Shown piece after piece: positions 1-11,329 of a stretch of DNA of 14,868 nucleotides. The DNA is from Conidiobolus incongruus B7586 (taxonomy: Eukaryota > Entomophthoromycota > Entomophthoromycetes > Entomophthorales > Conidiobolaceae). Each line of letters opens with the position of its first letter. The stretch's first letter is position 1. Made by a program: the position numbers and the translations under genes. The notes below the pieces were generated by a model that did not search any database, was not told the origin of the DNA, and saw only the letters and a program-made list of their open reading frames with translations. The stretch is from NCBI GenBank assembly GCA_000697335.1, contig JNEM01010236.1:1-14868 (forward strand), given 5' to 3'.

Positions 1-136
1 ATATCTTAATCAATTCTAATTTATATAAACTTATATTAAATTATATAATTAATATATATTTTTTATTTATATTATAATATATAAAGTTAAATTTATTTAA
101 TTATTAATTAATATATTAAAATTAAAAATATATTTA

Positions 137-162
137 AGATAAGTTATAAATTTATAAGTTTT
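137..162 (-). repeat. T1 left terminal repeat, inner transposase-site repeat
   Basis: A block beginning AAGATAAGTTATAAATTT matches the inner repeats of the other arms (1437-1462, and the reverse complements of 14250-14276 and 14521-14545), whose best-preserved form is AGGTGAGTTATAAATTTACA. It lies just beyond the transposase stop, as in T2. The partner outer repeat would lie roughly 185 bp further left, outside the window. Positions 1-136 are the A+T-rich filler between the two repeats. Confidence 0.7.
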
Positions 163-178
163 AATATAAATAGAAAAA

Positions 179-1195
179 TTAATATCTAATATATTTATCT
201 TTTGCTTTTCTAATTTTTTTAAGTTTGTGGGGTATAGAGTCAACTAGCTTTTTATATTAAATAAAACTAATATTATTTTAAGTTTCATAAATATTCTCTT
301 AAAATTAATTTAAATTTTTTATTAAAAGGAAAGTTTTAATTGATTTTTTTAGTTAATCCCACAGATATTTATTTAAGTTAAGATTAAGAGATTAAAGAGG
401 CTATTTTATAATAATTATTTTGTTATTTTTAAGCTATATAATAATAAAATTTATATTATAACAAGGGGTATTATCTTGTTAGAAAATAATATTTGATTTA
501 TTTAACTTATACTATTTAATAGTTTTTTTCAATTCATTATTTAAAATACTTTAGTATATTTCAGTATTAATTCCCCTATTAATCTTATAAAAATATCTTA
601 TACTTAAAGATAACATATATTCCTAAACTATAATTAACTTACTACTATATTTTTAGGTTGTAATAACATAATGGTTATAAAGTAATTCTTTATCTTTTTT
701 GAAACATCTAGCTTTTTTATTAGATTTATTAAAATATATCTTTATTTCATTAAACTAAATAAGTTTACTTTAGGTAGTTTTAATTTAATTTTAATATTGA
801 TATTTAAATTCCCACTTAGCTTTACAATAAGATTTTTTTAGTTAAGGGTGTTTTTTCTTAAAATATAAGTGATATCTATTTTAATATAAAGTATATATAA
901 TAATATCAATATTAATTAATATTCTTATATAGTTTTGTAATTCTTATTATACTTCTATAGTAATATTATATTTACCTATACTAACTAATCTACAAATATA
1001 CTTTTTATCATGTTTATCTATAATTTTAACATGCTTAAGTTTTGTTTTAGGTGTTTTTTTAATATTGTTCTTAATAACCCTATTTATAATAAATTAATTA
1101 ACACTAGTAATTATAATAATCTTATAAATTGATTTATTTTTATTATAAAGCTAATTAATATATAAGTGAACTTTTTTAAAAAGAAATTTAAGCAT
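179..1195 (-). pseudogene. Tc1-like DD34E transposase remnant of T1
   Basis: One frame runs from ATG (1195-1193) to TAA (181-179): 339 codons with no frameshift, a normal length for Tc1-like transposases of about 340 aa. The protein would cut and paste the element in the nucleus. The N-terminal third is the helix-turn-helix DNA-binding part (NKSIYKII, then ITSVN). The catalytic DDE domain follows: FNEIKIYF (first Asp region, Asp now Asn), then IIFxQDNTPC with the second Asp intact, then LNLNLNKYLWD, where the family has NPIEYLWD. The third acidic residue is Lys here and lies 34 residues after the second Asp, so the class is DD34E. I count about 23 in-frame stops, all TAA or TAG, mostly where Gln or Trp is expected. 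That is the mark of C-to-T decay at CAA, CAG and TGG. The copy is dead but keeps some sites lost in T2 (start ATG, second Asp, Trp of YLWD). Confidence 0.88.
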
Positions 1196-1245
1196 TATAA
1201 TATTAATTTTAAAATATTAACTTAATAACTTTATAATATATATAC

Positions 1246-1247
1246 TA
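1246..1247. repeat. TA target-site duplication, left side of T2
   Basis: TA directly before the T2 tip (ACCTACAAAAG), paired with TA at 14460-14461. TA duplication is the rule for Tc1/mariner elements. With one TA removed, the two halves of the T1 leader join. Confidence 0.75.
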
Positions 1248-1465
1248 ACCTACAAAAGTAAGTTATAAAATTAAAAATATATATATATATATTAATTAAT
1301 AACTAAAACAATTGTATATATTAGATTACTTAAATTTATAATATATAATTAAGGTATATTATTGAATAATAAATAAATATATTTAGATATATATAGTAAA
1401 CTATTAGCAAGAATATTAACCTTTAATATTTAACTAAGGTAAGTTATAAATTTGTGGTTTTTTAA
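1248..1465 (+). repeat. T2 left terminal inverted repeat, IR/DR type
   Basis: The arm holds an outer repeat (1248-1276, ACCTACAAAAGTAAGTTATA...) and an inner repeat (1437-1462, AGGTAAGTTATAAATTTGTG...) in the same orientation, with starts 189 bp apart. Both contain the core GTAAGTTATAAA or close to it. Two direct repeats inside each long inverted arm are the IR/DR layout known from Sleeping Beauty-like Tc1 elements, where transposase binds both. The 160 bp between them is A+T-rich filler, including a TA run near 1272-1290. The right arm at 14248-14459 is its inverted partner. Binding by this transposase is inferred from family knowledge. Confidence 0.78.
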
Positions 1466-1473
1466 GATAAAAG

Positions 1474-1478
1474 GATAT
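1474..1478. repeat. 5-bp target-site duplication (GATAT), left of LTR element A
   Basis: GATAT lies directly before the LTR start (TGTTAAAAGA) and recurs exactly at 13119-13123 directly after the end of the outer 3' LTR. Five bases is the usual duplication for Ty3/Gypsy integrases. It shows that A arrived by integration into the T2 leader. Confidence 0.85.
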
Positions 1479-1878
1479 TGTTAAAAGATTAGTTCTCTAA
1501 ATTCTTATATACACTTTCATATAATCTAATTAACTATTAATTATATGATTAATTTATACTTATATAGTTAAATTAATTGTATAAATAGTATTAAATCATT
1601 TAATAAACTAGGTTCTTCTTTTTTCCTCTTAATTCTTACTATTTTTTACTTTTACACTATTTTTAAGATTGAGACTATATTCTATTAATATTGTAGGATA
1701 TTAACACTACCTAATATAAATCTTAATATATTAATGACTCATCCTAGTTTGAAGTTTAATTAAACTTTGTTTACACTTATACACTATAGCTACATTATAT
1801 TACCATATTCTATGCCACACTACTTTTATATTAAGTTTTCCTCTACACTATATTAGTTTAACTACCACTATACTTATA
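1479..1878 (+). repeat. 5' LTR of element A
   Basis: A 400-bp repeat starting TGTTAAAAGA and ending CTTATA, next to the primer binding site. The ends fit the TG...CA rule, with the terminal CA decayed to TA. It matches the split 3' LTR of A along its length, and matches both LTRs of B in reverse. By eye about 25-30 differences separate it from the distal 310 bp of the A 3' LTR, nearly all transitions. An LTR normally carries the promoter and polyadenylation signals; in sequence this A+T-rich I cannot place a TATA box or poly(A) signal with any meaning. Confidence 0.9.
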
Positions 1879-1891
1879 TAGTAACAACAAT
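1879..1891 (+). other. Primer binding site of element A (decayed)
   Basis: The 13 bases directly after the 5' LTR correspond to the better-kept copy in B, TGGTAACAGCAAC. TGG pairs with the CCA tail of a tRNA, so priming by a tRNA 3' end is likely. I cannot name the tRNA. Confidence 0.6.
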
Positions 1892-2045
1892 AAAATTGTT
1901 AAAAACCTATTAGATATTAATAACTATCTATATTAAACTTAATTATTACTATTTTAAATTTTATCTATAATTTATTTCATTTAAATTTAATATTATATAC
2001 TATAATACCACCAAAAAAAGAGATACCCTTATATTATTTTAATAA
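1892..2045 (+). other. Untranslated leader of element A
   Basis: A+T-rich stretch between the primer binding site and the gag remnant. The counterpart in B is about 12260-12397. It holds no recognisable gene. Packaging signals would be expected here in the family, but none can be recognised from sequence. Confidence 0.5.
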
Positions 2046-2990
2046 TGATAGTAGCTTAATTACTAAGTGAATCTAAGACTTTAATCCCTAAAAACTTACT
2101 ACCCTCTAAAAAGCTTATATTAAACAACTTTTGATTGAAAAAAACATGTCTCAAAGAGCTTAAATTTAACAAACCAGCTATTATACTATAGTTAATACAT
2201 TAAACCACCTCTTTAGTATCTTTAAAAACAAATTAACTACTAATGATAGTTTAAAAAACCTTCACAAGCTTGAAAACTACCTTAAAAACATGAAGAATTA
2301 CTTTAATTTGATTCTTAATAAAGATTTAGAGAATATCTTTAAATTAGCCACTTTTTTTTTGGAAAAATCTGTTTATACTTGGTGGTTAACTTATTACAAA
2401 CTTAATCCTAAAGAATCTTCAAGAGGATAACTTACTATAAAAATACAAACTTTTAAACAATTAGAAAAAGCTATTAAAGAGAGGTATTACCTAAAAAATC
2501 AAGTTTGATTAACAAGAGAAAAGCTTTCCTAGCTTAAATAAAAAACTTCTACAAAACAATTAATTGAGAAATTTAATGAGATATGTTTAAACATATTAAA
2601 TATCACTGAAGAAGAATAAATCTACAAACTATTACAATACCTTAACTTTTAAGTAAAGCTTTAGTTAGTTAGTAGGGAACACTTTGATAATATGTTTTTT
2701 TCTAACATTTGTGATATAGCAATTATAATTGATGATATCTTTTACTCTATAACTAAATCTTCCCACCTTAAAAATCAATCTTTTAAATTTTACTTTAACC
2801 TACTTAAGTTTCAAATGATAGATGTTTCTACTTTAAAGCTTTATGAGAAAACCTTTAGTGAAGAAGCTAAAACCTACTTGAGAGTAAACAAAGGTTGTTA
2901 TTATTGTTAAAAAACTTAAGTTAACTATAGAGTTAACAAATACCCTTTAAAAAAGCAATATCTGTTTAATTTTCAATAATCCCAACTTAC
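2046..2990 (+). pseudogene. gag: gag remnant of element A
   Basis: This stretch corresponds to a Gag (capsid/nucleocapsid) protein that would build the virus-like particle. What shows it: position between leader and pol, a Lys/Glu/Leu-rich helical capsid-like part (about 2150-2680) with a WW-containing segment near 2380, and a zinc-knuckle remnant (CxxC-type) near 2893-2945. The longest open piece, 2692-2910 (72 codons), is a fragment of this gag and not a separate gene. The true start is unclear: there are ATGs near 2045 and at 2146, and similarity to the reversed copy in B extends upstream to about 2045. The fossil is broken in several places. Confidence 0.75.
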
Positions 2991-3164
2991 CAACTATAAA
3001 TTAAACCTGAATAATATTAATATAACTTTAGAATCACCCCTTTTATAATTAATTAGCAGATTCTAATCTAATCCACAAAAGTTCTAATAAACCAATGATT
3101 CCACAAATTAAACTATATATACTAGAGAAATCCAACTAATTAAACTACTAGAAACTAGAAATAT

Positions 3165-6100
3165 TCTAGTAATTAATCTACCTTGTAATTTTGTACCTTT
3201 AACTATTACATTATTTGTTTGTGTTAACTAGTTCCTTTATAGATATACTTGTTAGTGTTCTAATTAACTCTAGTTATTTTAGTTGTATTATCTCCTCTTT
3301 TATTGTTGTAAAGCTATTTTTACCTATTTAAAAAAGTAACTTGATAATTAAATATACTAACAACTTAATAGAACAAGCATCTAATATTATATTTAGATAC
3401 TTATCACTACCTCTTAACTATTCCTAATATATTAAATTTATAGTTAGTAACATTAGTTATAATTTTATACTAGGTTAAAATTGGTTTGAATATCACAATC
3501 TTATATCTATGAATATTACCTTAAAAAGTTACAAATCTATTTTTTTCACATTCCAAAAGAAATTAGTGGAATTAATCTTAAAAAATCTATATTACCCTAT
3601 TATAAAACTATTAAATACTTTACCTAACACTAACTCTACAATTGTAGCAAATAATTCTATTATTATAAATAAAAATCAATGTAAAAAGCTAATCAAAAAC
3701 CTAAATAATTTATAGAGATATATATTTGTTTATTATTCATCTATTAACACTTTATCTGTTGTTTTTAATAAAGTTATATTTAATAACCACCTTTTATACA
3801 ATATAGTAAGTTAATTTGCTAATGTTTTTGAACCTGTGAATAAATTACCACCTAAACATAATATTAAACACAAAATTAAATTAATCTTTGGTATACAACT
3901 ATATTTAAAGTTTATTTACCATTTATCCCTTGAATAATACCAAACTTTAAAAGAAGAAATCCAAAAACTACTTGAAAATAGGTATATTAGACTTTCTTCT
4001 TCATTATAAAAATCTCTAATCTTTTTTGTATAAAAAGCTAATGGTGGTTAAAGATTATATATTAATAACTATGTTTTAAACTCTAAAAATATCAAGGATA
4101 AAACCCTATTACTAAACCTATATAATGTTAAAGATAAACTACTTAAATCAACTATATTTACTAAACTAGATGTTAAGAATAGATATTGCAACATTAAAGT
4201 TGAAGAAAATTCTATCCCTTTAACTACTTTCAATATTTTTTTAAGCTACTATAAATTTAATATTATAAACTTTAAATTGTGTAATGCTCTTGTAACTTTT
4301 ACTTAATTTATCTATTCCTTTTTCAACTTTGTTTTTAATAACTTTATTATTACTTACCTTGATAATATCTTGATCTATTTAAAAACTAAAGAAGAACACA
4401 TTTAACATGTTAATTAAGTTTTATAAATTATTCAAGAATATAAATTACCTTTGAAATTATCAAAATACATCTTTAATACCTCTTCTATCTTTTTCTATGG
4501 TTATATTATTTCCTCTTAAAAAATTAATATTGATTTAACTAAACTTAATAGTGTTAAAGCTTTTATTATACCTATAAACAAAGATTAGTTTATGTTTATA
4601 CTTAGATTATTAAATTACTTTAAAGATTTCATTGATTCTTTTGTTGAACTTATTACTTTTTTTACTAATCTCTTGAAGAAAGACTTTCTTTTTAAATAAA
4701 CCTTACTACACACTTTCTACATAAATACTTTAATTTTCTATATTACTAATGCTTTTGCTTTATCTATCTTTAATTTAAAACTACCTACCATTATTTTTAC
4801 TAACTCTAGTTTTTTTACAATTAGTAGATAGTTAACTTAGTTTAAATTTAATTTATATTTTACCTTACAACTATAAAATAAAATAATAAATAGGAGAGAA
4901 TAAGTTGAATTTAACTTTACAAATGTTACTTTAAAACCAATAACATTCTGGTTAAGAAAAATAAAACCAGCTGAATTGAAATACCTAGTCTATAAATAAA
5001 AACTCTTTGCTTTAGTAGAAATAATCAAAAATCACTCATATTTCTTATTTTGCAACTTTTTTTTAACACTTATAGATTATAAATTACTTATCTACTTAAA
5101 TACTTAAAAGCATTTATTAAGAAAATAAGTTAAATAAATTAAAACTATCTAAGCTTACCTTTTCTTTATTTAATATCTCTTAAGTTAATAAAATTATGTT
5201 GTAGATACTTTGTTAAGAAATTTTACATACCTACCCTTTTGTTTTAATTGTAAAAATCCAGCAAACATTAACTTAATGATTATTAATGAAGGAAATAAAG
5301 AATTTATTAAACTACTTTAAGAAACACTACCAAATAATAATTTCTTTATTTTAGTTAAAGAAGAACTCTTTAAACTATTAGAAAACTAATTAAAATATGT
5401 TAAAAGATTTAAAATTATCAATAACTTACTATATTATAATAATTGTCTATATATTCTTAACATCCCTAAGATATAACAAATAATATTTAATGAATTCTAT
5501 AATTTACTTGTTGAAGGACATTAAAACTAGTTAAAGATTGTTGAGAGAATTAAAACAAGGTATTACTAACCTTCCCTAGTTAAATTAGTTTAGAAATACA
5601 CTAATACCTATGATATATGCTAAAGAACTAAATATAATACTCAACTAAAATATAGTAAATTTATTCCCCTATAAGTCCTTAATGAAACTTAACAACAAAT
5701 CCAACTTGATTTCATAGAAATCTTTAAATCAACAAATAGTTATAATAACTTACTAATTGTAATTAATTCATTTTCCAAATATGTTTATTTTATTCCTTGT
5801 TTTAAAACTTCTACAGTTAAAAATGTTGCACAATTGTTATTCTCTAATATCTTTACCTACTATAGAATTCCACAAACTATTGTATTTGATAAAAACATAT
5901 AATTCAACTTTTAATTCTAAAAGTTACTATCCTTTTCCTTTAAAATTAACCTAGTTATGTTTACTACTAATCATCACCAAACTAATAAACTTGTTAAAAG
6001 AACTATTAAAACCTTAAAGTAAATGATTAGAACTTATATTAACACTAATTAATTAAATTAAGATACCTATATCTATTAACTTTAATATTCATTCAACACC

Positions 6101-6770
6101 TCTATTAATAAATCAACAGGTTTTAGCTTTTATTTCATCAATTATAATAAACATCCTAACTTAATAATTACTCTAAAACTTCAAATCAACTTACCTTTAA
6201 ACATTGTTGAATTTTAATCTAATATCAAACATATCAATTCTCTTGTTAAATTTAACTTAGAAGAAAATTAAAAGATCATAAAACAATAATACTTAAAGTT
6301 ATCTAGAAACCCTCTTAAATATAAAACTAATATATTTGTATATTTAGAATAATCTGCCTTTAAACCTACTTTACTTAAATCTAGCTTAAATCCCAAATAC
6401 TTACTATTATATTATAGTCCCTATAAAATTTAATCTATTGATTTAAATTTTAAAAATATTACCTTGGAATTACCTTTAACTTTGAAAATCAACCTTACCT
6501 TTTACATATCTAAAATTAAACCATACTTTAAAGATTTTAACACTTTTCCTAATCAATTAAAAACTTTAAAACTAGATCTAATTATTAATTAAAATAGAGA
6601 AGAAGAATACTATGTTAATTATATAATTAAATCTAAATCTATTAGGAATAAACTTTATTTTTATATAAAATAAATAAGTTATCTTATTAAAGAAGTTACA
6701 TAAGAACCTCTAGAAAATATTAAGAATACCTTAGCTTATTATACCTATTTGTAAAAATTAAAGAGTGTGT
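3165..6770 (+). pseudogene. pol: pol remnant of element A (PR-RT-RH-IN-chromodomain)
   Basis: Traces of every Ty3/Gypsy pol domain appear in order. Aspartic protease: about 3170-3330. Reverse transcriptase: about 3885-4560, with the TKLDVKNRY palm block near 4150 and the YLD box near 4355. RNase H: about 4700-5190, with a PAELKYLVYK block near 4965. Integrase: zinc-binding part about 5500-5640 and catalytic core about 5690-6190, with QIQLDFIE near 5698 and a TVKNVAQLLFSNIF helix near 5814. Chromodomain: about 6590-6760. Such proteins copy the RNA to DNA in particles and insert it; chromodomains are known to steer integration to modified chromatin. The open piece 3509-3715 (68 codons) lies between protease and RT and is only a fragment. 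The whole region is broken many times over. Confidence 0.9.
6590..6760 (+). pseudogene. Chromodomain remnant at the integrase C-terminus of element A
   Basis: The conceptual translation shows the chromodomain pattern: an acidic start (EEEYYVN), then YIIKSKSIRNKLYFYIK, then a late EPLENIKN block of the type WEPxENLxN, shortly before the 3' LTR. This is what places the family among chromoviruses. The family use is binding of modified histone tails so that new copies land in silent chromatin. The same region in B is about 7324-7494. Confidence 0.82.
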
Positions 6771-6786
6771 TTCTTTTAAGAAACTT

Positions 6787-6796
6787 ACTAAAAAAG
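6787..6796 (+). other. Polypurine tract candidate of element A
   Basis: A short purine-rich run ending in AAAAAAG directly precedes the 3' LTR of A. The matching place in B (7288-7297, minus strand) reads about CTAAGGGAG. Position and composition fit plus-strand priming in LTR elements, but purine runs are cheap in such A+T-rich DNA. Confidence 0.45.
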
Positions 6797-6889
6797 TATT
6801 AAAAGACTAGTTTTTTAAATTCTTATATATACTTTCATATAATCTAATTAACTATTAATTATATAATTAATTTATACTTATATAGTTAA
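6797..6889 (+). repeat. 3' LTR of element A, first part (93 bp)
   Basis: It matches the first 93 bp of the 5' LTR (1479 onward), then stops abruptly where element B begins. The LTR continues at 12812. Its last five bases, 6885-6889 GTTAA, form the left copy of the B target duplication. Confidence 0.9.
6885..6889. repeat. 5-bp target-site duplication (GTTAA), left of element B
   Basis: Paired with ATTAA at 12807-12811, one G/A transition apart. The undisturbed site is visible in the A 5' LTR as AGTTAAATTAATTG. This fixes the insertion of B inside the LTR of A. Confidence 0.85.
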
Positions 6890-7287
6890 TATAAGTGTAG
6901 TGGTAGTTAAACTAATATAGTATAGAGGAAAACTTAATATAAAAGTAGTATGGTGTAAAATATAATAATATAATATAGTTGTAGTGTGTAAGTGTAAATA
7001 AAGTTTAATTAAGCTTTAAACTAGGATAAGTTATTAATATATTAAGATTTATATTAGGTAGTGTTAATATCTTATAATATTAATAGAATATAGTTTTAAT
7101 TTTAGAAATAGTGTAAAAGTAAAAATAGTAAGAATTGAGAAGAAAAAGAAAAACTTAGTTTATTAAATAATTTAATACTATTTATATAATTAATTTAACT
7201 ATATAAGTATAAATTAATCATATAATTTATAGTTAATTAGATTATATGAAAGTATATATAAGAATTTAAAGAACTAGTCTCTTAATA
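6890..7287 (-). repeat. 3' LTR of element B
   Basis: A 398-bp reverse copy of the A LTR. Read on the minus strand it begins TATTAAGAGACTAG (family TGTTAAGAGA) and ends CACTTATA. It sits next to the pol end of B on one side and the split LTR of A on the other. The part 7195-7287 is complementary to the A fragment 6797-6889. The part 6890-7194 forms the loop between the A and B inverted arms. Confidence 0.9.
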
Positions 7288-7323
7288 CTCCCTTAGTGGG
7301 TTTTTTAAAAGAGACACACTCTT

Positions 7324-10300
7324 TAATTTTTTGCAAATAGGTATAATAAGCTAAGGTATTCTTAATATTTTCTAGAGGTTCTTATGTAGTTTCTTTAATA
7401 AAATAACCTATCCATTTTATATAAAAATAAAGTTTATTCCTAATAGATTTAAACTTAATTATATAATCAACATAGTATTTTTCTTCCCTATTTTAATTAA
7501 TAATTAGATTTAGTTTTAGGTTTTTTAATCAATTAAGAAAAGTGTCAAAATCTTCAAAGTATGGTTTAATTTTAGATATGTAAAAGGTAAAGTTGATCAT
7601 CAAAGTTAGAGGTAATTCTAAGGTAATATTTTTAAAATTTAAATCAATAGATTAAATTTTATAGGGATTATAATATAATAGTAAGTATTTAGGATTTAAG
7701 CTAGATTTAAATAAGGTAGGTTTAAGGGTAAATTATTCTAAGTATACAAATATACTAGTTTTATATTTAAGAGGGTTTCTAAATAACTTTAAGTATTATT
7801 ATTTTATAATCTTTTAATTTTCTTCTAAGGTAATATTTTTAAAATTTAAATCAATAGATTAAATTTTATAGGGATTATAATATAATAGTAAGTATTTAGG
7901 ATTTAAGCTAGATTTAAATAAGGTAGGTTTAAGGGTAAATTATTCTAAGTATACAAATATACTAGTTTTATATTTAAGAGGGTTTCTAAATAACTTTAAG
8001 TATTATTATTTTATAATCTTTTAATTTTCTTCTAAGTTAAATTTAACAAGAGAATTGATATGTTTGATATTAGATTAAAATTCAACAATATCCAAAAATA
8101 AGTTAATTTAAAGTTTTAGAGTAATTATTAAGTTAAGATGTTTATTATAATTGATGAAATAAAAGCTAAAACCTGTTGATTTATTGATAAAGGTGTTAAA
8201 TGAATATTAAAGTTGGTAGATATAAACATCTTAATTTAACTAATTAGTGTTAATATAAGCTTTAATTATTTGCTTCAAGGTTTTAATAGTTCTTTTAGCA
8301 AGTTTATTGGTTTAGTAATGATTGGTAGTAGATATAGCTAGGTTAATCTTAAAGGAAAAGGATAGTAACTTTTAGAATTAAGAGTTGAATTGTGTGTTTC
8401 TATCAAATATAATAGTTTGTAAAATTTTATAGTGGGTAAAGATATTAGAGAATAACAATTGTGTAATATCTTTAACTGTAGAAGTTTTGAAATAAAGAAT
8501 AAAATAAACATATTTAGAAAATGAATTAATTGTAATTAATAAGTTATCATAATTATTTGTTGATTTAAGGATTTCTATGAAATCAAGTTAGATTTGTTGT
8601 TAAGTTTTATTAGGGACTTGTAAGGGAATAAGTTTACTATATTTTAGTTGAGTATTATATTTAATTCTTTAGCATATATCACAGGTATTAGTGTATTTTT
8701 AAACTAATTTAACTAGAGAAGGTTAGTAATACTTTATTTTAATTCTCTCAGCAGTTTTTAACTAGTTTTAATATCCTCTAACAAGTAAGTTATAGCATTT
8801 ATTAAATATTGTTTGTTAAATCTTGGGAATGTTAGGAATATATAGACAATTATTATAATATAGTAAGTTATTGTTAATTTTAAATCTTTTGACATATTTT
8901 AGTTAGTTTTCTAATAGTTTAAAGAGTTCTTCTTTAACTAAAATAAAGAAATTATTATTTGGTAGTGTTTCTTGAAGTAGTTTAATAAATTCTTTATTTC
9001 CTTCATTAATAATTATTAAGTTAATGTTTGTTGGATTTTTACAATTAAAACAAAAGAATAGGTATATAAGATTTCTTAACAAAATATCTACAACATAGTT
9101 TTATTAACCTAAGAGATATTAAATAAAGAAAAAGTAAGCTTAGATAGTTTTAATCCATCTAACTTATCTTCTTAATAAATGCTTCTGAGTATTTAAGTAG
9201 ATAAGTGATTTGTGATTTGTAAATGCTAAGAAAAAGTTGTAGGATAAAAAATATAAGTGATTTTTAATTATTTCTACTAAAGCAAAGAGTTTTTATTTAT
9301 AAACTAGGTATTTTAATTCAGCTGGTTTTATTTTTCTTAACCAGAATGTTATTGGTTTTAAGGTAACATTTATAAAGTTAAACTCAACTTGTTCTCCCTT
9401 ATTTATTATTTTATCCTATAGTTATAAGGTAAAATATAAATTAAATTCAAACTAGGCTAATTATCCACTAATTACAAAAGAATTAGAGTTAATAAAAATA
9501 ATAGTAGGTAGTTTTAGATTAAAAATAGATAAAGCAAGAGCATTGGTAATATAGAAAATTAAAGTATTTATACAGAAAGTATATAGTAGGGTTTATTCAA
9601 AAAGAGAGTTTTTCTTCAAGAGATTAGTAAGAGGAATAATAAATTCAACAAAAGAATCAATGAAATCTTTAAAATAATTTAATAATCTAAGTACAAACAT
9701 AAGTTAATCTTTGTTTATAAATATAGTAAAAGCTTTAACACCATTGAGTTTAGTTGGATCAATATTAATTCCTTAAGAGGAAACAATATAACCATAAAAA
9801 AAGACAAAAGAGGCACTAAAGATACATTTTAATAATTTTAAAGGTAATTTATATTCTTGAATAATTTGTAAAATTTAATTAACATGTTAAATATATTCTT
9901 CTTTAGTTTTTAAATAGATTAAAATATTATCAAAGTAGGTGATAACAAAGTTATTAAAAACAAGGTTAAAAAGGGAATTGATGAATTAAGTAAAAGTTAC
10001 AAGAGTATTACACAATCTAAAGTTTATAACAGTAAATTTATAGTGGCTTAAAAGAGTATTAAAAGTAGTTAAAGAGATAGAGTTTTCTTCAATTTTAATG
10101 TTGTAATATCTATTCTTAACATCTAGTTTAGTAAATATAGTTGATTTAAGTAGTTTATCTTTAACATCATGTAGGTTTAGTAATAAAGTTTTATCCTTAA
10201 TAGTTTTAGAGTTTAAAACACAGTTATTAATATATAGTCTTTAACCACCATTAACCTTTTATACAAAAAAGATTAGAGATTTTTATAGTGAGGAAAAAGG

Positions 10301-11160
10301 TTTAATATACCCATTTTCAAATAGTTTTTGGATTTCTTCTTTTAAGGTTTAGTATTATTTAAGAGATAAATAGTAAGTAGGTTTTGAGTATAGTTGTATA
10401 CTAGGGATTAGTTTAATTTTGTGTTTAATATTATATTTAGGTGGTAATTTATTCACAGGTTCAAAAACATCAACAAATTAACTTACTGTATTGTATAAGA
10501 AGTGGTTATTAGATATAACTTTATTAAAATCAACAGATAAAGTGTTGATAGATGAATAATAAACAAATATATATCCTTATAGATTATTTAGGTTTTTGAT
10601 TAGCTTTTTACATTGATTTTTACTTATAATAATAGAATTATTTGCTATAGTTATAGAGTTAGTGTTAGGTAAGGTATTTAATAATTTTATAGTAGGGTAG
10701 TGTAGATTTTTTAAGATTAATTCTACTAATTTTTTTTAGAATATGAAAGAGATAGATTTATAACCTTCTAGGGTAATATTTATAGATATAAGACTGTGAT
10801 ATTCAAACTAATTTTAACCTAGTATAAAATTATAACCAATGTTACCAACTAAGAATTTAATATATTGGGAGTAGTTAAGGAGTAATAATAAGTATTTAGA
10901 TACAGTATTAGATGTTTATTCTATTAAGTTATTAGTATATTTAATTATTAAATTGTTTTTTTAGGTAGGTAAAGATAGCTTTACAATAATAAAAGAGGAG
11001 ATAATACAACTAGAATAACTAGAGTTAATTAAAACACTAACAAGTATATCTATAAAAGAACTAGTTAACACAAACAATAGGGTGATAGTTAAAGGTAAAA
11101 AATCACAAGGTAAATTAGTTACTAGAATATTTTTAGTTTTTAGTAGTTTAATCAATTAGA
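7324..11160 (-). pseudogene. pol: pol remnant of element B (PR-RT-RH-IN-chromodomain)
   Basis: The mirror image of the A pol. Protease: about 11120-10960. Reverse transcriptase: about 10404-9730, with the palm block near 10140. RNase H: about 9590-9100. Integrase: about 8790-8100. Chromodomain: about 7494-7324. A 64-codon open piece at 10961-11155 is part of the protease region and not an independent gene. Alignment with A by position is simple until about 8035, where B gains 207 bp. The fossil is broken throughout. Functions are those of the family, as for A. Confidence 0.9.
7621..8034 (-). repeat. 207-bp tandem duplication inside element B
   Basis: Two copies, 7621-7827 and 7828-8034, look identical base for base by eye. 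Each begins AGGTAATATTTTTAAAATTT and ends ATTTTCTTCTA. The sequence just before the first copy also ends TTCTA, a short microhomology that could have seeded the duplication. Element A has one copy of the region, near 6260-6470, and accounts for the length difference between A and B. It lies between the integrase core and the chromodomain. The identity of the copies against an otherwise much-mutated background suggests that the duplication happened after most of the decay. Confidence 0.88.
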
Positions 11161-11329
11161 TTTCTCTAGTATACATAGTTTAATTTGTGGAATTATTGGT
11201 TTATTGGAACTTTTGTAGATTAGATTAAAATCTGCTAACTAATTGTAAAAGGGGTGATTCTAAGGTTATATTAATATTATTCAAGTTTGATTTATGGTTG
11301 GTAAGTTGGGATTATTAAAAATTAAACAG

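Noticed and set aside
1272-1290. TA-repeat microsatellite
   Set aside because: Only about nine dinucleotide units within A+T-rich filler of the T2 arm; nothing beyond background in this composition.
2692-2910. 72-codon open frame as a possible small gene
   Set aside because: It lies inside the gag remnant of element A, includes the zinc-knuckle part, and has its reversed homologue at the same place in B. It is a fossil fragment.
3509-3715. 68-codon open frame as a possible small gene
   Set aside because: It lies between protease and reverse transcriptase of the A pol remnant; a chance open piece of that fossil.
10961-11155. 64-codon minus-strand frame with a hydrophobic, membrane-like composition
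   Set aside because: It is the protease region of the B pol remnant. The hydrophobicity comes from A+T-rich Ile/Leu/Phe/Ser codons.
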